Assembly: GCA_903858115.1 (NCBI GenBank)
Contig: CAIOHR010000258.1
Location: 1-52,683 of the forward strand
DNA length: 52,683 bases
Direction of reading: 5' to 3'
From: an uncultured Pirellula sp.
GTDB lineage: Bacteria; Planctomycetota; Planctomycetia; Pirellulales; Pirellulaceae
Shown here: one piece after another, positions 10,643 to 18,556 of the stretch
Numbering within the stretch: position 1 is the stretch's first letter
Layout of the letters: each line of letters opens with the position of its first letter
The notes under the pieces: model-generated
The model's database searches: none
What the model saw: only the letters and a program-made list of their open reading frames with translations
What the model was told of the DNA's origin: nothing
Made by a program: the position numbers and the translations under genes

Positions 10643-10774
10643 ATCCGCGGAGTGTGTGCCGCAATCAATCACCGACACATTTAGTCCCTCGAGCAATTTC
10701 CTTACATCGTTCTTCATCGAAAAGCCAGCGTGATCTCCGGCGATGGCGTAACGAATAGATGACGGCTGACTCAT
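10274..10774 (-). CDS. rpiB: ribose-5-phosphate isomerase B
   Basis: A 166-residue RpiB, which interconverts ribose 5-phosphate and ribulose 5-phosphate in the pentose phosphate pathway. Family motifs are [12 protein letters not shown] (residues 10-21), [14 protein letters not shown] near residue 38, the active-site region [15 protein letters not shown] with Cys71, and [20 protein letters not shown]. The protein is slightly longer than the usual 145-150 residues, with an extra C-terminal tail. The ATG at 10774 gives a normal N-terminus. Convergent overlap of 369 bp with the MFS frame is unusual; rpiB is the frame with clear family conservation there. Confidence 0.93.
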   Translation of the reverse strand: [166 protein letters not shown]

Positions 10775-11021
10775 AACGATAAACCTTGGTGTTGCTTAGA
10801 AAAAGAAAGGCTGATACACTCTTGCCCTTCGTGTTTGCTGACATTAATGGGGTTGCGAGTGCAATTCCGTCAGAAAACCGCTCCACTTACCCGCTACGCC
10901 GAATCTCAGTTCAGAACTTTATCGACAAGAAGGAATCCCGTAAATCGAAGTTTAGGCGGTTACCCTTGTTTCTGATGTTTCTGGTCAGGTTTGCAAGCGA
11001 TCCATCAGGACTCTATCTCGT

Positions 11022-12815
11022 ATGGTTAACCGCACTCTAATCCGCTCCCTTGAAGATGATCTCTTAGAGCAGGAATTGGATTCTCTCTTCGGCGATACCG
11101 CAGAAGAGTACATTCTTGAGCATCTCGAGGATGCAAATCGCCAGTTCGATGTCAACCAAATCATCGAAGGCAAGATCGTAGAAATCAATGACGAATTCGT
11201 AATCGTCGACGTTGGTTTCAAGAGTGAAGGTGCGATCCATAAGAACGAATGGGAAGAAGGCGAACCACCACCGGTTGTCGGTGATATGGTCAAGGTGTTG
11301 ATCGAAGAAGTAGAAGATCAGCACACCGCGCCTGAAGATTCTCGTTCGATGATCAGCCTCAGCAAGAAGAAAGCTGAAAAGATCATCCAGTGGGAAAAGA
11401 TGATGTCTTCCGTTCAGGAAGGTCAAGTTGTGACCGGTACCGTTGTTCGCAAGATCAAGGGTGGTTTGCTGGTCGACATTGGCGTCAACGTCTTCTTGCC
11501 TGCTAGCCAAGTGGACATTCGTCGTCCTAACGACATCGGCGACTACATCGGCCGGGTTGTTCAGTGCGAAGTCCTCAAGATTGACGAAACACGTCGAAAC
11601 ATCGTTGTCAGCCGTCGGTCGCTCATCGAGAAACAACGCGAGGAAGATCGCGAGCACCTCATGGCCGAATTGGAAGTGGGCCAAGTACGCAAGGGTATTG
11701 TCAAGAATATCGCGGACTTCGGTGCATTCGTCGATTTGGGAGGCATCGATGGTTTGCTTCACATTACCGATATGAGCTGGGAACGCATCGGCCACCCAAC
11801 AGAAATGGTTGCCATCGATCAAGAAATCGAAGTCAAGATTTTGCAAATCGATCGCGAAAAACAAAAGATCGCTTTGGGTCTCAAGCAAAAGCTCAACAAC
11901 CCATGGACCAATATTGCCGAGAAGTATCCAGTCGGCTCGACGATTCCTGGCGAAGTGGTCAACGTGATGAGCTACGGTGCGTTCGTGAAGCTCGAACCAG
12001 GCATCGAAGGTCTAGTTCACATCAGCGAAATGTCGTGGACTCGCCGCATCAACCATCCAAGCGAAATGGTACAAATCGGCGACAAGATCGATGTCAAGAT
12101 ATTAGGTGTTGATGCTCAAGGACAGCAGTTGTCTCTCGGTATCAAGCAAACACAATCTAATCCTTGGGATGTGGTGCTCGAAAAGTACCCAGAGAACGCA
12201 GAAGTTTCCGGCAAGGTTCGCAACCTTACCAACTATGGTGCATTCATCGAACTAGAAGAAGGAATCGACGGATTGCTTCACGTTTCCGATATGTCTTGGA
12301 CTCGCAAGATCAGTCATCCAAGCGAAGTGTTGACCAAAGGCCAAGTCGTCAAGTGCCGCGTATTGAGCGTAGACCAAACTCGACGTCGGATTGCTCTCGG
12401 ACTCAAGCAATTGGACGACGATCCATGGAATACCACCATTCCAGCCAAGTACCAACCAGGTCAACTGGTACGTGGTACTGTTACGAAGATCACCAACTTT
12501 GGTGTCTTCGTCGGATTGGAAGATTCTCTCGAAGGTTTGCTCCACATCTCCGAACTATCCGACGAAAAAGTTGAGAATCCAGAAGACGTAGTCAAGGTTG
12601 GCGACGAGATCGAAGTCAAGGTCTTGCGAGTCGATAGCGATGAGCGCAAGATCGGGCTTTCACGCAAACGAGTGGACTGGTCCGAAGAGCAAATGCGAGC
12701 AGAAGAAGAAAAAGAAGCTCAACAAGCCGCTGCTACCATCAAGGCAGAGAAACCAACGATGGAACTCAAGGGCGGTCTCGGAAGCGAAGGTCCATTGATC
12801 GGCCCAGCAACCTAA
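11022..12815 (+). CDS. rpsA: 30S ribosomal protein S1
   Basis: A 597-residue S1 with six S1 (OB-fold) RNA-binding repeats. They begin near QIIEGKIVEINDEFVIVDVG, GQVVTGTVVRKIKGGLLVDI, GQVRKGIVKNIADFGAFVDL, GSTIPGEVVNVMSYGAFVKL, AEVSGKVRNLTNYGAFIEL and GQLVRGTVTKITNFGVFVGL. The last four carry the conserved GLLH(I/V)(S/T)(D/E)(M/L)S signature. S1 binds mRNA leaders on the 30S subunit and helps start translation. No Shine-Dalgarno-like sequence precedes the ATG at 11022, which fits a gene whose translation S1 itself influences in other bacteria. The acidic N-terminus and charged C-terminal tail are normal. It is a single-gene unit ending in a strong terminator. Confidence 0.97.
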   Translation: MVNRTLIRSLEDDLLEQELDSLFGDTAEEYILEHLEDANRQFDVNQIIEGKIVEINDEFVIVDVGFKSEGAIHKNEWEEGEPPPVVGDMVKVLIEEVEDQHTAPEDSRSMISLSKKKAEKIIQWEKMMSSVQEGQVVTGTVVRKIKGGLLVDIGVNVFLPASQVDIRRPNDIGDYIGRVVQCEVLKIDETRRNIVVSRRSLIEKQREEDREHLMAELEVGQVRKGIVKNIADFGAFVDLGGIDGLLHITDMSWERIGHPTEMVAIDQEIEVKILQIDREKQKIALGLKQKLNNPWTNIAEKYPVGSTIPGEVVNVMSYGAFVKLEPGIEGLVHISEMSWTRRINHPSEMVQIGDKIDVKILGVDAQGQQLSLGIKQTQSNPWDVVLEKYPENAEVSGKVRNLTNYGAFIELEEGIDGLLHVSDMSWTRKISHPSEVLTKGQVVKCRVLSVDQTRRRIALGLKQLDDDPWNTTIPAKYQPGQLVRGTVTKITNFGVFVGLEDSLEGLLHISELSDEKVENPEDVVKVGDEIEVKVLRVDSDERKIGLSRKRVDWSEEQMRAEEEKEAQQAAATIKAEKPTMELKGGLGSEGPLIGPAT

Positions 12816-12842
12816 AGAACTTTTTTGTTCATGCGGATTTTC

Positions 12843-12877
12843 AAGTAACGCAGGCTTTCAGCCTGCGTTACTTTTTT
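12843..12877 (+). terminator. intrinsic terminator of rpsA
   Basis: A perfect 13-bp stem (12843-12855 with 12861-12873) closes a TTTCA loop and runs into six T residues on the plus strand. It lies 28 bases after the rpsA stop. Confidence 0.95.
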
Positions 12878-12919
12878 CTTATGGACCTCAGGTAGATATG
12901 CGTCCCATACGCAGTGCAT

Positions 12920-12947
12920 AAGAAAACTATTCCATGACGGTTTTCTT
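12920..12947. repeat. perfect 8-bp inverted repeat
   Basis: AAGAAAAC (12920-12927) pairs with GTTTTCTT (12940-12947) around a 12-base loop. It lies about 40 bases past the rpsA terminator. The stem is AT-rich, so it may be an operator rather than an RNA hairpin. Confidence 0.35.
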
Positions 12948-13020
12948 GAGGCAGGAGTAAGCCGGAATGTCATAGGTGGAGTTAACGATCCGTCTCTCGC
13001 CTGGAGAGAGGAGATTCACG

Positions 13021-13071
13021 ATGGAATGCCTTCGAAAAGATCTGCTCAAGCTTGATATTCGCTACAGGTAG
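13021..13071 (+). CDS. possible 16-residue leader peptide or small protein
   Basis: ATG at 13021 opens a short frame encoding MECLRKDLLKLDIRYR, ending in TAG. An AGGAG (13009-13013) lies seven bases upstream, a textbook spacing and stronger than most genes in this window. A 6-bp hairpin (12993-12998 with 13004-13009) sits right before and touches this site. It is about 300 bases upstream of the membrane-protein gene at 13369. Chance occurrence is quite possible. Confidence 0.25.
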   Translation: MECLRKDLLKLDIRYR

Positions 13072-13368
13072 CTAAATCGTCACGTTAGACAGCATTTCTA
13101 ATCTTTCAGCCCCCCTTTGCCGATACTCCCAATCGGAACTTGATGTACCGAGTCGCTCGAACCGCAGGCCGATGGCGCTCTCGCGCGTCAATTGGTGCAA
13201 GTCTTCGGAGAGCCTCGCAAGTGTTCTCAATGCCTTGGCTGAGTATCAACAGTTCATCCATCGACATCACCAGCATTGCGATACGAATCAGAGTGCTTCC
13301 GGCCAGAGTACAGCACCGAGTTGTTCCACCCGTGATCTCTCCGTTTCCAGATAGGCTCGAGTTTATTT

Positions 13369-14430
13369 ATGTCCATAGCATTCCAAGACGTCGAACAAGC
13401 ACTGCATGATGCGGATTCGGAACAGTCATCCATCGGACAACGAGTTGTCACTTCGGCTACGCCGTTTGAGTGGTTCTTTGTTATTACCGGCGGGTTGGGC
13501 CTTTTCCTTCCCTTCATTTGGTGTGTTGGCGAACGAGAACTGAACACGGAATCACTCATTCACTGGTATTATTGGCTGAGCGTTCTAATTGGCTCGCCAC
13601 ATGTCTATGCCACCTATGTGCGGCTCCAAAGAAAGATAACAGAAGGGAAGGCCCACTTTCTCTGGGGTATCCCGGCCTATGTTGCGATTGTTGGGCTCTT
13701 GACTTCGGTACACTCGATAGGCTACTTCGTAGTGACCATCACTCTCGTGAATGTCTGGCAATCATTCCATTATCTGCGCCAAACGTACGGAGTGAGCTGC
13801 TTGTATGGTGGCCAAAAGAACTTTGATGCAGTCGATAGGAAACGAAGATGGTGGGCTTACCATTTAGTATTTCCCTATCTCATCTTTGGCCGGTGGGACA
13901 CATTGTATGATGCATGGGAGGGACGGACGTATGACCTGATACCGATGGACTTCAATGCTTCGTTTATGACGATCCTCTTGTTCATCGCATGTATCGGCTT
14001 CTCGATTCAAATCGCTTCGGAGTTTGTCCTGTTCCGGAAAAGCCCGAGCGACTACAACCCAACTGGGTTGATTTGCTTCTTGGTATGCATTGGAATCCAC
14101 TATTATGGCTTTATGGTCTTATCCCACTTTCAGCGTGGTTTCGAAGCCGTTACGTTTTTTCACGCTATGCAATACTTAGCGTTGGTTTGGGTATTGGAGC
14201 GGTCAGAGAGGCAAAAGACGGGAACCCACTGGATCGCGGCCATTCCCAACTTATCAGGATTCCTCGTCTTCTGGCTCGTTTTGTTCGTGTTGGGCTTCGG
14301 GTGGGAGCAGTACGTGACAGCGGGAATTGGGAAATGGTGGGTTATCGCTTCCACGATTCTGCTATCAGCCGTAAGCGTTCACCACTACGTTGTCGATTCG
14401 ATCATTTGGCGACGATCCATTGGCCGATAA
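13369..14430 (+). CDS. histidine-rich multi-pass membrane protein of unknown function
   Basis: A 353-residue protein with about eight or nine hydrophobic segments. Histidines and aromatic residues cluster at helix ends: WQSFHYLRQTYGV near residue 144, CIGIHYYGFMVLSHFQRGFE near residue 242, FFHAMQYLALVW near residue 263, and HHYVVDSIIWR close to the C-terminus. The paired H-x3-H/HxxxD pattern inside a membrane protein recalls metal-binding membrane enzymes, but I could not assign a family. It is convergent with the Hsp70 relative, with only two bases between the stop codons. The ATG at 13369 has a poor ribosome-binding site, so the true start may differ. Confidence 0.75.
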   Translation: MSIAFQDVEQALHDADSEQSSIGQRVVTSATPFEWFFVITGGLGLFLPFIWCVGERELNTESLIHWYYWLSVLIGSPHVYATYVRLQRKITEGKAHFLWGIPAYVAIVGLLTSVHSIGYFVVTITLVNVWQSFHYLRQTYGVSCLYGGQKNFDAVDRKRRWWAYHLVFPYLIFGRWDTLYDAWEGRTYDLIPMDFNASFMTILLFIACIGFSIQIASEFVLFRKSPSDYNPTGLICFLVCIGIHYYGFMVLSHFQRGFEAVTFFHAMQYLALVWVLERSERQKTGTHWIAAIPNLSGFLVFWLVLFVLGFGWEQYVTAGIGKWWVIASTILLSAVSVHHYVVDSIIWRRSIGR

Positions 14431-14432
14431 GC

Positions 14433-16217
14433 TCAGCCGTCACTTTGCTCTCGCACTTGAAGCTCGAGTTTCCACATAGCATCGCTACGCGTGCTCTTGC
14501 ACGATAGCTCCAACACTCCGAGCTCTGTGACCTTGCTATGAAACCGGACGGGGACGAGACCTTTGGATTCCGAAGCTGGCAACTCGGTCTCCATGGGTGA
14601 AGTTTCAGAAAGCTCATCCTCATCCCACGAGCGAAGAAGAACGCCCGGCTGATCCTGTGTTCGCATCGTACTGGAAAAGAATCGAAACCGGGCAGGTTTT
14701 CCCGTTCGGATTCCAACTTCTTTGCTTTGTATAGCGCATTCCGTTCCTTCCTCCATCCCGTGGGGCACCACGCAAAGCGCATGGAGCGGCCGCGGAATAC
14801 CGGGTATGGCGGGTCCGGACGATTCGATTCCAACGTAATAGCTCCGAGCGGTTCCACCTCGAATGCGGATGCCACCGTGATGTTTCGCCCAAGCGTAATA
14901 GCTGGCACCGCACGCCACCGATTGGTCTAGATCCTCGACGCCACCTAGAACTTGAGGTGATGACGCCCCGCCCATCACTCCCCAGTCGGTAATCGTCTGG
15001 ATCAATCGCATTCTGAAGGAGTCTGCGTTGAAAACACCTCCATTGAACAAAAGGTGGGTGACACATTGCTGCGTCGATTCACTTAAATGATCCGCCAAGA
15101 AGGCTGCAATATGCCGAGTAATCGCCGAGTCCGTTTCAAACGGCAGTCCCATTTCTTGAAAACCCAATTCCGACTCTGCTCGCGGTCGGTCCTCTCTCCC
15201 AACGCGTGGGAAAAAACCATCGACAAGCGTAGACTCGACGATCGCGCGTTCCAAACTGATCGAGACCGTACCGCCAATAAGTTTGCTTCCGCGCCCTAGG
15301 ACTGTTAGCGGATAGCTCGATGGAGAAGTCGGTTGGAGCAACGCTTCTTTCGCAAGCCGACACGAATGCCAAAGCGAAGTCGATTGCCACGCATTCAGCT
15401 TCGTTCCCTGAGCATGAAACAACTGCGAAGCTACGTGGGCCAAGGTCAAATCCATATTGTCGCCACCGACCAACAAGTGATTGCCAACAGCCAAGCGACG
15501 GAGCTGAAGCTCGCCTGCTTCCTCGATCACCTCGACCAAGGTGAGGTCCGTCGTGCCACCTCCGACATCGCATACGAGGAGTGTATCGTTCTTTTTCAAG
15601 TGTGAACGCCAACCATCTCCTTGTGCGTGGATCCAATTGTAAAGTGCAGCTTGCGGTTCTTCGAGGAAAAGAAAATCGTCAGGAAAGCCTGCTTCCATGG
15701 CCGAAACTCGTGTCAATTCACGCGCATCCAAATCAAACGAAGCAGGGACGGTGAGGACGACTTTCTGAGATGCAAACGGCGAGTCTGGGAACTGCAGATG
15801 CCAAGCATCGATCAGATGCATCAAATAGGCCGTTGTCGCTTGAACGGGGGAGATCTTTGCTTGAGGTTCTTCGGATTCCCATGGCAATACAGGAGACTGC
15901 CGATCAACACCTTGATGGCAAAGCCAGCTCTTGGCGGCAGCAATCACACGCTCCGGTTGTTCGCTGGCGATGCGACGCGCATACTCCCCGCACACTCCTA
16001 ATGTGGAACGAATTCCTGACACTTGCAACGCGGCATCGCTAGTATCGGTTCGCCAAAGAAAGGAAGGTAGCGATAGGCGGCGCTCGACCGTTCCAGGCGC
16101 GACAAGTTGCGGGATCGGAAGAACCGCGACCATTGCACTCGATTCCTCGAGTGACGCAAACGCCACTACCGAATTGGTAGTCCCTAAGTCAATTCCAATA
16201 CAATATTCTGCAGACAT
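14433..16217 (-). CDS. Hsp70-family (DnaK/HscC-like) protein
   Basis: A 594-residue protein with a complete Hsp70-type ATPase: phosphate-1 motif GIDLGTTNSVVAF (residues 8-20), phosphate-2 motif LLVCDVGGGTTDLTLVEV near residue 215, and an adenosine-type GGVFNADSFRMRLIQ segment near residue 390. The substrate-binding part is short and divergent, and ends without the helical lid and EEVD-like tail of DnaK. Planctomycetes carry many such shortened Hsp70 relatives of unknown clients. The ATG at 16217 is chosen (MSAEYCIGIDLG); a TTG just upstream is less likely. No dnaJ or grpE gene is nearby. A specialised ATP-dependent chaperone or regulator is inference. Confidence 0.88.
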   Translation of the reverse strand: MSAEYCIGIDLGTTNSVVAFASLEESSAMVAVLPIPQLVAPGTVERRLSLPSFLWRTDTSDAALQVSGIRSTLGVCGEYARRIASEQPERVIAAAKSWLCHQGVDRQSPVLPWESEEPQAKISPVQATTAYLMHLIDAWHLQFPDSPFASQKVVLTVPASFDLDARELTRVSAMEAGFPDDFLFLEEPQAALYNWIHAQGDGWRSHLKKNDTLLVCDVGGGTTDLTLVEVIEEAGELQLRRLAVGNHLLVGGDNMDLTLAHVASQLFHAQGTKLNAWQSTSLWHSCRLAKEALLQPTSPSSYPLTVLGRGSKLIGGTVSISLERAIVESTLVDGFFPRVGREDRPRAESELGFQEMGLPFETDSAITRHIAAFLADHLSESTQQCVTHLLFNGGVFNADSFRMRLIQTITDWGVMGGASSPQVLGGVEDLDQSVACGASYYAWAKHHGGIRIRGGTARSYYVGIESSGPAIPGIPRPLHALCVVPHGMEEGTECAIQSKEVGIRTGKPARFRFFSSTMRTQDQPGVLLRSWDEDELSETSPMETELPASESKGLVPVRFHSKVTELGVLELSCKSTRSDAMWKLELQVREQSDG

Positions 16218-16339
16218 CAAGTTTTCGATTTTTTAAGCGATGACGATCAAGCGAACGTGTCAACTCGATCGTCGAGGGATGGCGTCAACGTTCTTGTGCA
16301 CAAAAACAATTCGTGTGTCTAAAAACGATAGGCCCCGAA

Positions 16340-16948
16340 TTATCGCGACATCGCCAGTGTCAGCAACTCCAACGCTGCGAGCTCACACTCCCCAGCCGTT
16401 TTCTCGATCACAATTCGGAATCGGCGTAGTTCTGTCTCAATCTCTTCTGCGGAAATCATATGTTTTCGACTCGCGAGAACGGAAAGCTCCAAAATGCCGT
16501 GCTTGGCACGATTCCAGCCCCAAAATGGCCTAAGCGTATCCTGCTGGCTAATGCTGCATTTCACAATAGCTCGCGAGTCCGACAGGTTCCATTCGCCGGT
16601 TTTCATGCCAAAGTATCTGTGCGAGTTCTTGAGAATCCAGCCACAATCCGAGACATAGTAACTTGATCGACACGCAATGACTTGGGGACGCCATCGAGCC
16701 AACCACTCCGCCGCCCACGCCTCACAAGAGTTCTCGGTAATTCCCAAAACGCTTGTCGCCATCAACAGAGAATCATCGCTCACATGAAAAACGCCAGCCC
16801 CGGTCCGATGCAGGTTCTGAAATGTTTTCGAAGTCTGAAAGGGCTTCAATGTCCAGTCGGTTAGTTCGTTGTTGACGTGCGGACCGATGGGAGTAACGTG
16901 CATGGTGCCATCGGTATTTTCTGTGGTTATAATGCCTTCGATAATCAT
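16340..16948 (-). CDS. DUF447-family protein
   Basis: A 202-residue protein whose start (MIIEGIITTENTDGTMHVTP) followed by IGPHVNNELTDWTLKPFQTS matches the DUF447 family, a flavin-reductase-like split-barrel fold. The family is known mainly from methanogens and from bacteria with tetrahydromethanopterin-linked C1 genes. The C-terminus is helical (EEIETELRRFRIVIEKTAGE). Its function is not established. It starts head-to-head with the ligase gene, with only about 20 bases between the two start codons. The presence of ftr at 40828 in the same window supports a link to C1 metabolism. Confidence 0.75.
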   Translation of the reverse strand: MIIEGIITTENTDGTMHVTPIGPHVNNELTDWTLKPFQTSKTFQNLHRTGAGVFHVSDDSLLMATSVLGITENSCEAWAAEWLARWRPQVIACRSSYYVSDCGWILKNSHRYFGMKTGEWNLSDSRAIVKCSISQQDTLRPFWGWNRAKHGILELSVLASRKHMISAEEIETELRRFRIVIEKTAGECELAALELLTLAMSR

Positions 16949-16968
16949 TGTGGTATTCTACCGAGACA

Positions 16969-18291
16969 ATGATGGACGTAGCAGCCCTACTCGAAACAGG
17001 ATCGGATGAAACTCTGAACAGCTTGACCAACACACGGTATGAAGTGCAACGAGCTTCCCGAGAATCACTGAAGAAGATTCAACTGGAGAAATTGAATCGA
17101 ATGCTCGAGGTCGTCCTTCCTGTCAACCATTACTACCAAGAGCACTTTGGTTGCCGCCATTTGCAGTTAAACTCCATCGACGAGTTGGCACAGCTCCCCG
17201 TATCGCGAAAGTCGGATTGGTTATCTGAAAAACCTGATGGCGTTGCCAATCATCATTCGTTCGAGACATCCACGTATCGGCGATACCATCGGACCAGCGG
17301 TACCAAGGGGCGACCGATGGTGATCCTCGATACGGAAGAGGATTGGAATTGGTGGACGAATACTTGGCAGTATGTTCTCGACGCATGTTCGATCGATGAG
17401 ACAGACAGGATATTCATGGCGTTTTCCTTTGGCCCTTTCATAGGATTCTGGAGCGCACATGACGCTTGTTTGCGACGTGGATGTATGGTGATCCCTGGCG
17501 GTGGAATGTCGACCATCGCCAGGATCGACTTGATCGAGGTCGCAAAACCAACGGTGTTGTTCGGAACTCCGAGTTATGCATTGCATCTAGCTCAAGAGGC
17601 ATTGGCACGAGGAAAGCCGCTCTGCGATAGTTCGATTAAGAAAGTCTTCGTAGCCGGTGAACCGGGCGGTTCGATTCCGTCGGTAAGAAAGAGTCTTGAA
17701 GAGCTTTATCAATCAGAAGTCATCGACCATGCCGGCGCGACGGAGATCGGACCTTGGGGATTCGGATCGCGCGACGGCAAAGCGATCCATGTTATTGAAT
17801 CGGAGTTCATCGCGGAGTACTTGCCATTGGAGAATATCCAAGATAGCCAATTGAATCCCGATTGGCGCGAGCTAGTACTGACTTCCCTTGGCCGAACGGG
17901 TGCTCCCGTACTTCGCTATCGTACCGGGGATATCGTTCATCCGGTGTGGGATGTTTCGAATAGCGAAACCAGTTTCGTTCGCTTGGAAGGCGGAATACTA
18001 GGACGAGCTGACGACATGTTTGTGATTCGTGGCGTAAATGTGTTTCCATCGAGTATCGAAGCAGTCGTTCGCGAATTCGATTCGGTACGAGAATTTCGAA
18101 TCATGCTTGTCAAGAATGGTTCGTTGGATGAATTGCGATTATGCATCGAATCAACAGCGGATGTGAGAAAGGCTTTAGAAGAATCGCTTCAGGTCCAGCT
18201 AGGGCTTCGAATCCCTGTAGAACTGGTACCGTTGGGAAGCTTACCACCCACCGAGGGAAAATCCCGTCGCGTCGTTCGATCGTCAGAATGA
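16969..18291 (+). CDS. phenylacetate-CoA ligase-like AMP-forming enzyme
   Basis: A 440-residue member of the PaaK branch of the ANL superfamily, which activates a carboxylate with ATP and passes it to CoA. The phosphate-binding loop YHRTSGTKGRPMVIL is near residue 104. Later motifs are IDHAGATEIGPWGF near residue 252, YRTGDIVHPVWD, ILGRADDMFVIRGVNVFPSS near residue 345, and GKSRRVV at the C-terminus, where the lysine of the acyl-adenylate step is expected. The substrate cannot be read. I start at the ATG at 16969 (a second ATG follows at 16972); the frame is open to a TTG at 16948 that would touch the divergent DUF447 start. No other phenylacetate-pathway gene is nearby. Confidence 0.85.
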   Translation: MMDVAALLETGSDETLNSLTNTRYEVQRASRESLKKIQLEKLNRMLEVVLPVNHYYQEHFGCRHLQLNSIDELAQLPVSRKSDWLSEKPDGVANHHSFETSTYRRYHRTSGTKGRPMVILDTEEDWNWWTNTWQYVLDACSIDETDRIFMAFSFGPFIGFWSAHDACLRRGCMVIPGGGMSTIARIDLIEVAKPTVLFGTPSYALHLAQEALARGKPLCDSSIKKVFVAGEPGGSIPSVRKSLEELYQSEVIDHAGATEIGPWGFGSRDGKAIHVIESEFIAEYLPLENIQDSQLNPDWRELVLTSLGRTGAPVLRYRTGDIVHPVWDVSNSETSFVRLEGGILGRADDMFVIRGVNVFPSSIEAVVREFDSVREFRIMLVKNGSLDELRLCIESTADVRKALEESLQVQLGLRIPVELVPLGSLPPTEGKSRRVVRSSE

Positions 18292-18309
18292 TGATTCTAA
18301 ATCCTCGTT

Positions 18310-18346
18310 GCATTCGCTCTTGAAGTGCTGGACGCTAGGCGAATGC
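18310..18346. repeat. perfect 8-bp inverted repeat after the ligase gene
   Basis: GCATTCGC (18310-18317) pairs with GCGAATGC (18339-18346) across a 21-base loop, 18 bases after the ligase stop. There is no T-run, so it is at best a weak terminator. Confidence 0.3.
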
Positions 18347-18556
18347 TATCAATCCATCACGAAGAAACTGGAAGGGCTGAATCGATTAATAGAGCCCAAG
18401 CGCCAGGAATGGATGCTTTCAGGCAACAAAACTAGAGTCTTTGGCCTTCGTGCTTCGAAACAACGAAAATCTCTATAGCTGCTTGACCCACTGTGATTGT
18501 TCAGGATGACCAATCGGAGAGGCAAGCCGAAGGCATGAAGGTACAAGGAGGTACTG

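Larger units (their letters stand above)
12878..13368. other. 490-bp intergenic region between rpsA and a membrane protein gene
   Basis: No gene of recognisable family. It contains an inverted repeat at 12920-12947 and a 17-codon reading frame with a strong ribosome-binding site at 13021-13071. The longer plus-strand frame near 13140-13409 has no family resemblance and was not accepted. Confidence 0.4.

Noticed and set aside
13140..13409. 89-residue plus-strand open frame
   Set aside because: No ribosome-binding site, no family resemblance, and its end overlaps the start of the membrane-protein gene; probably chance.
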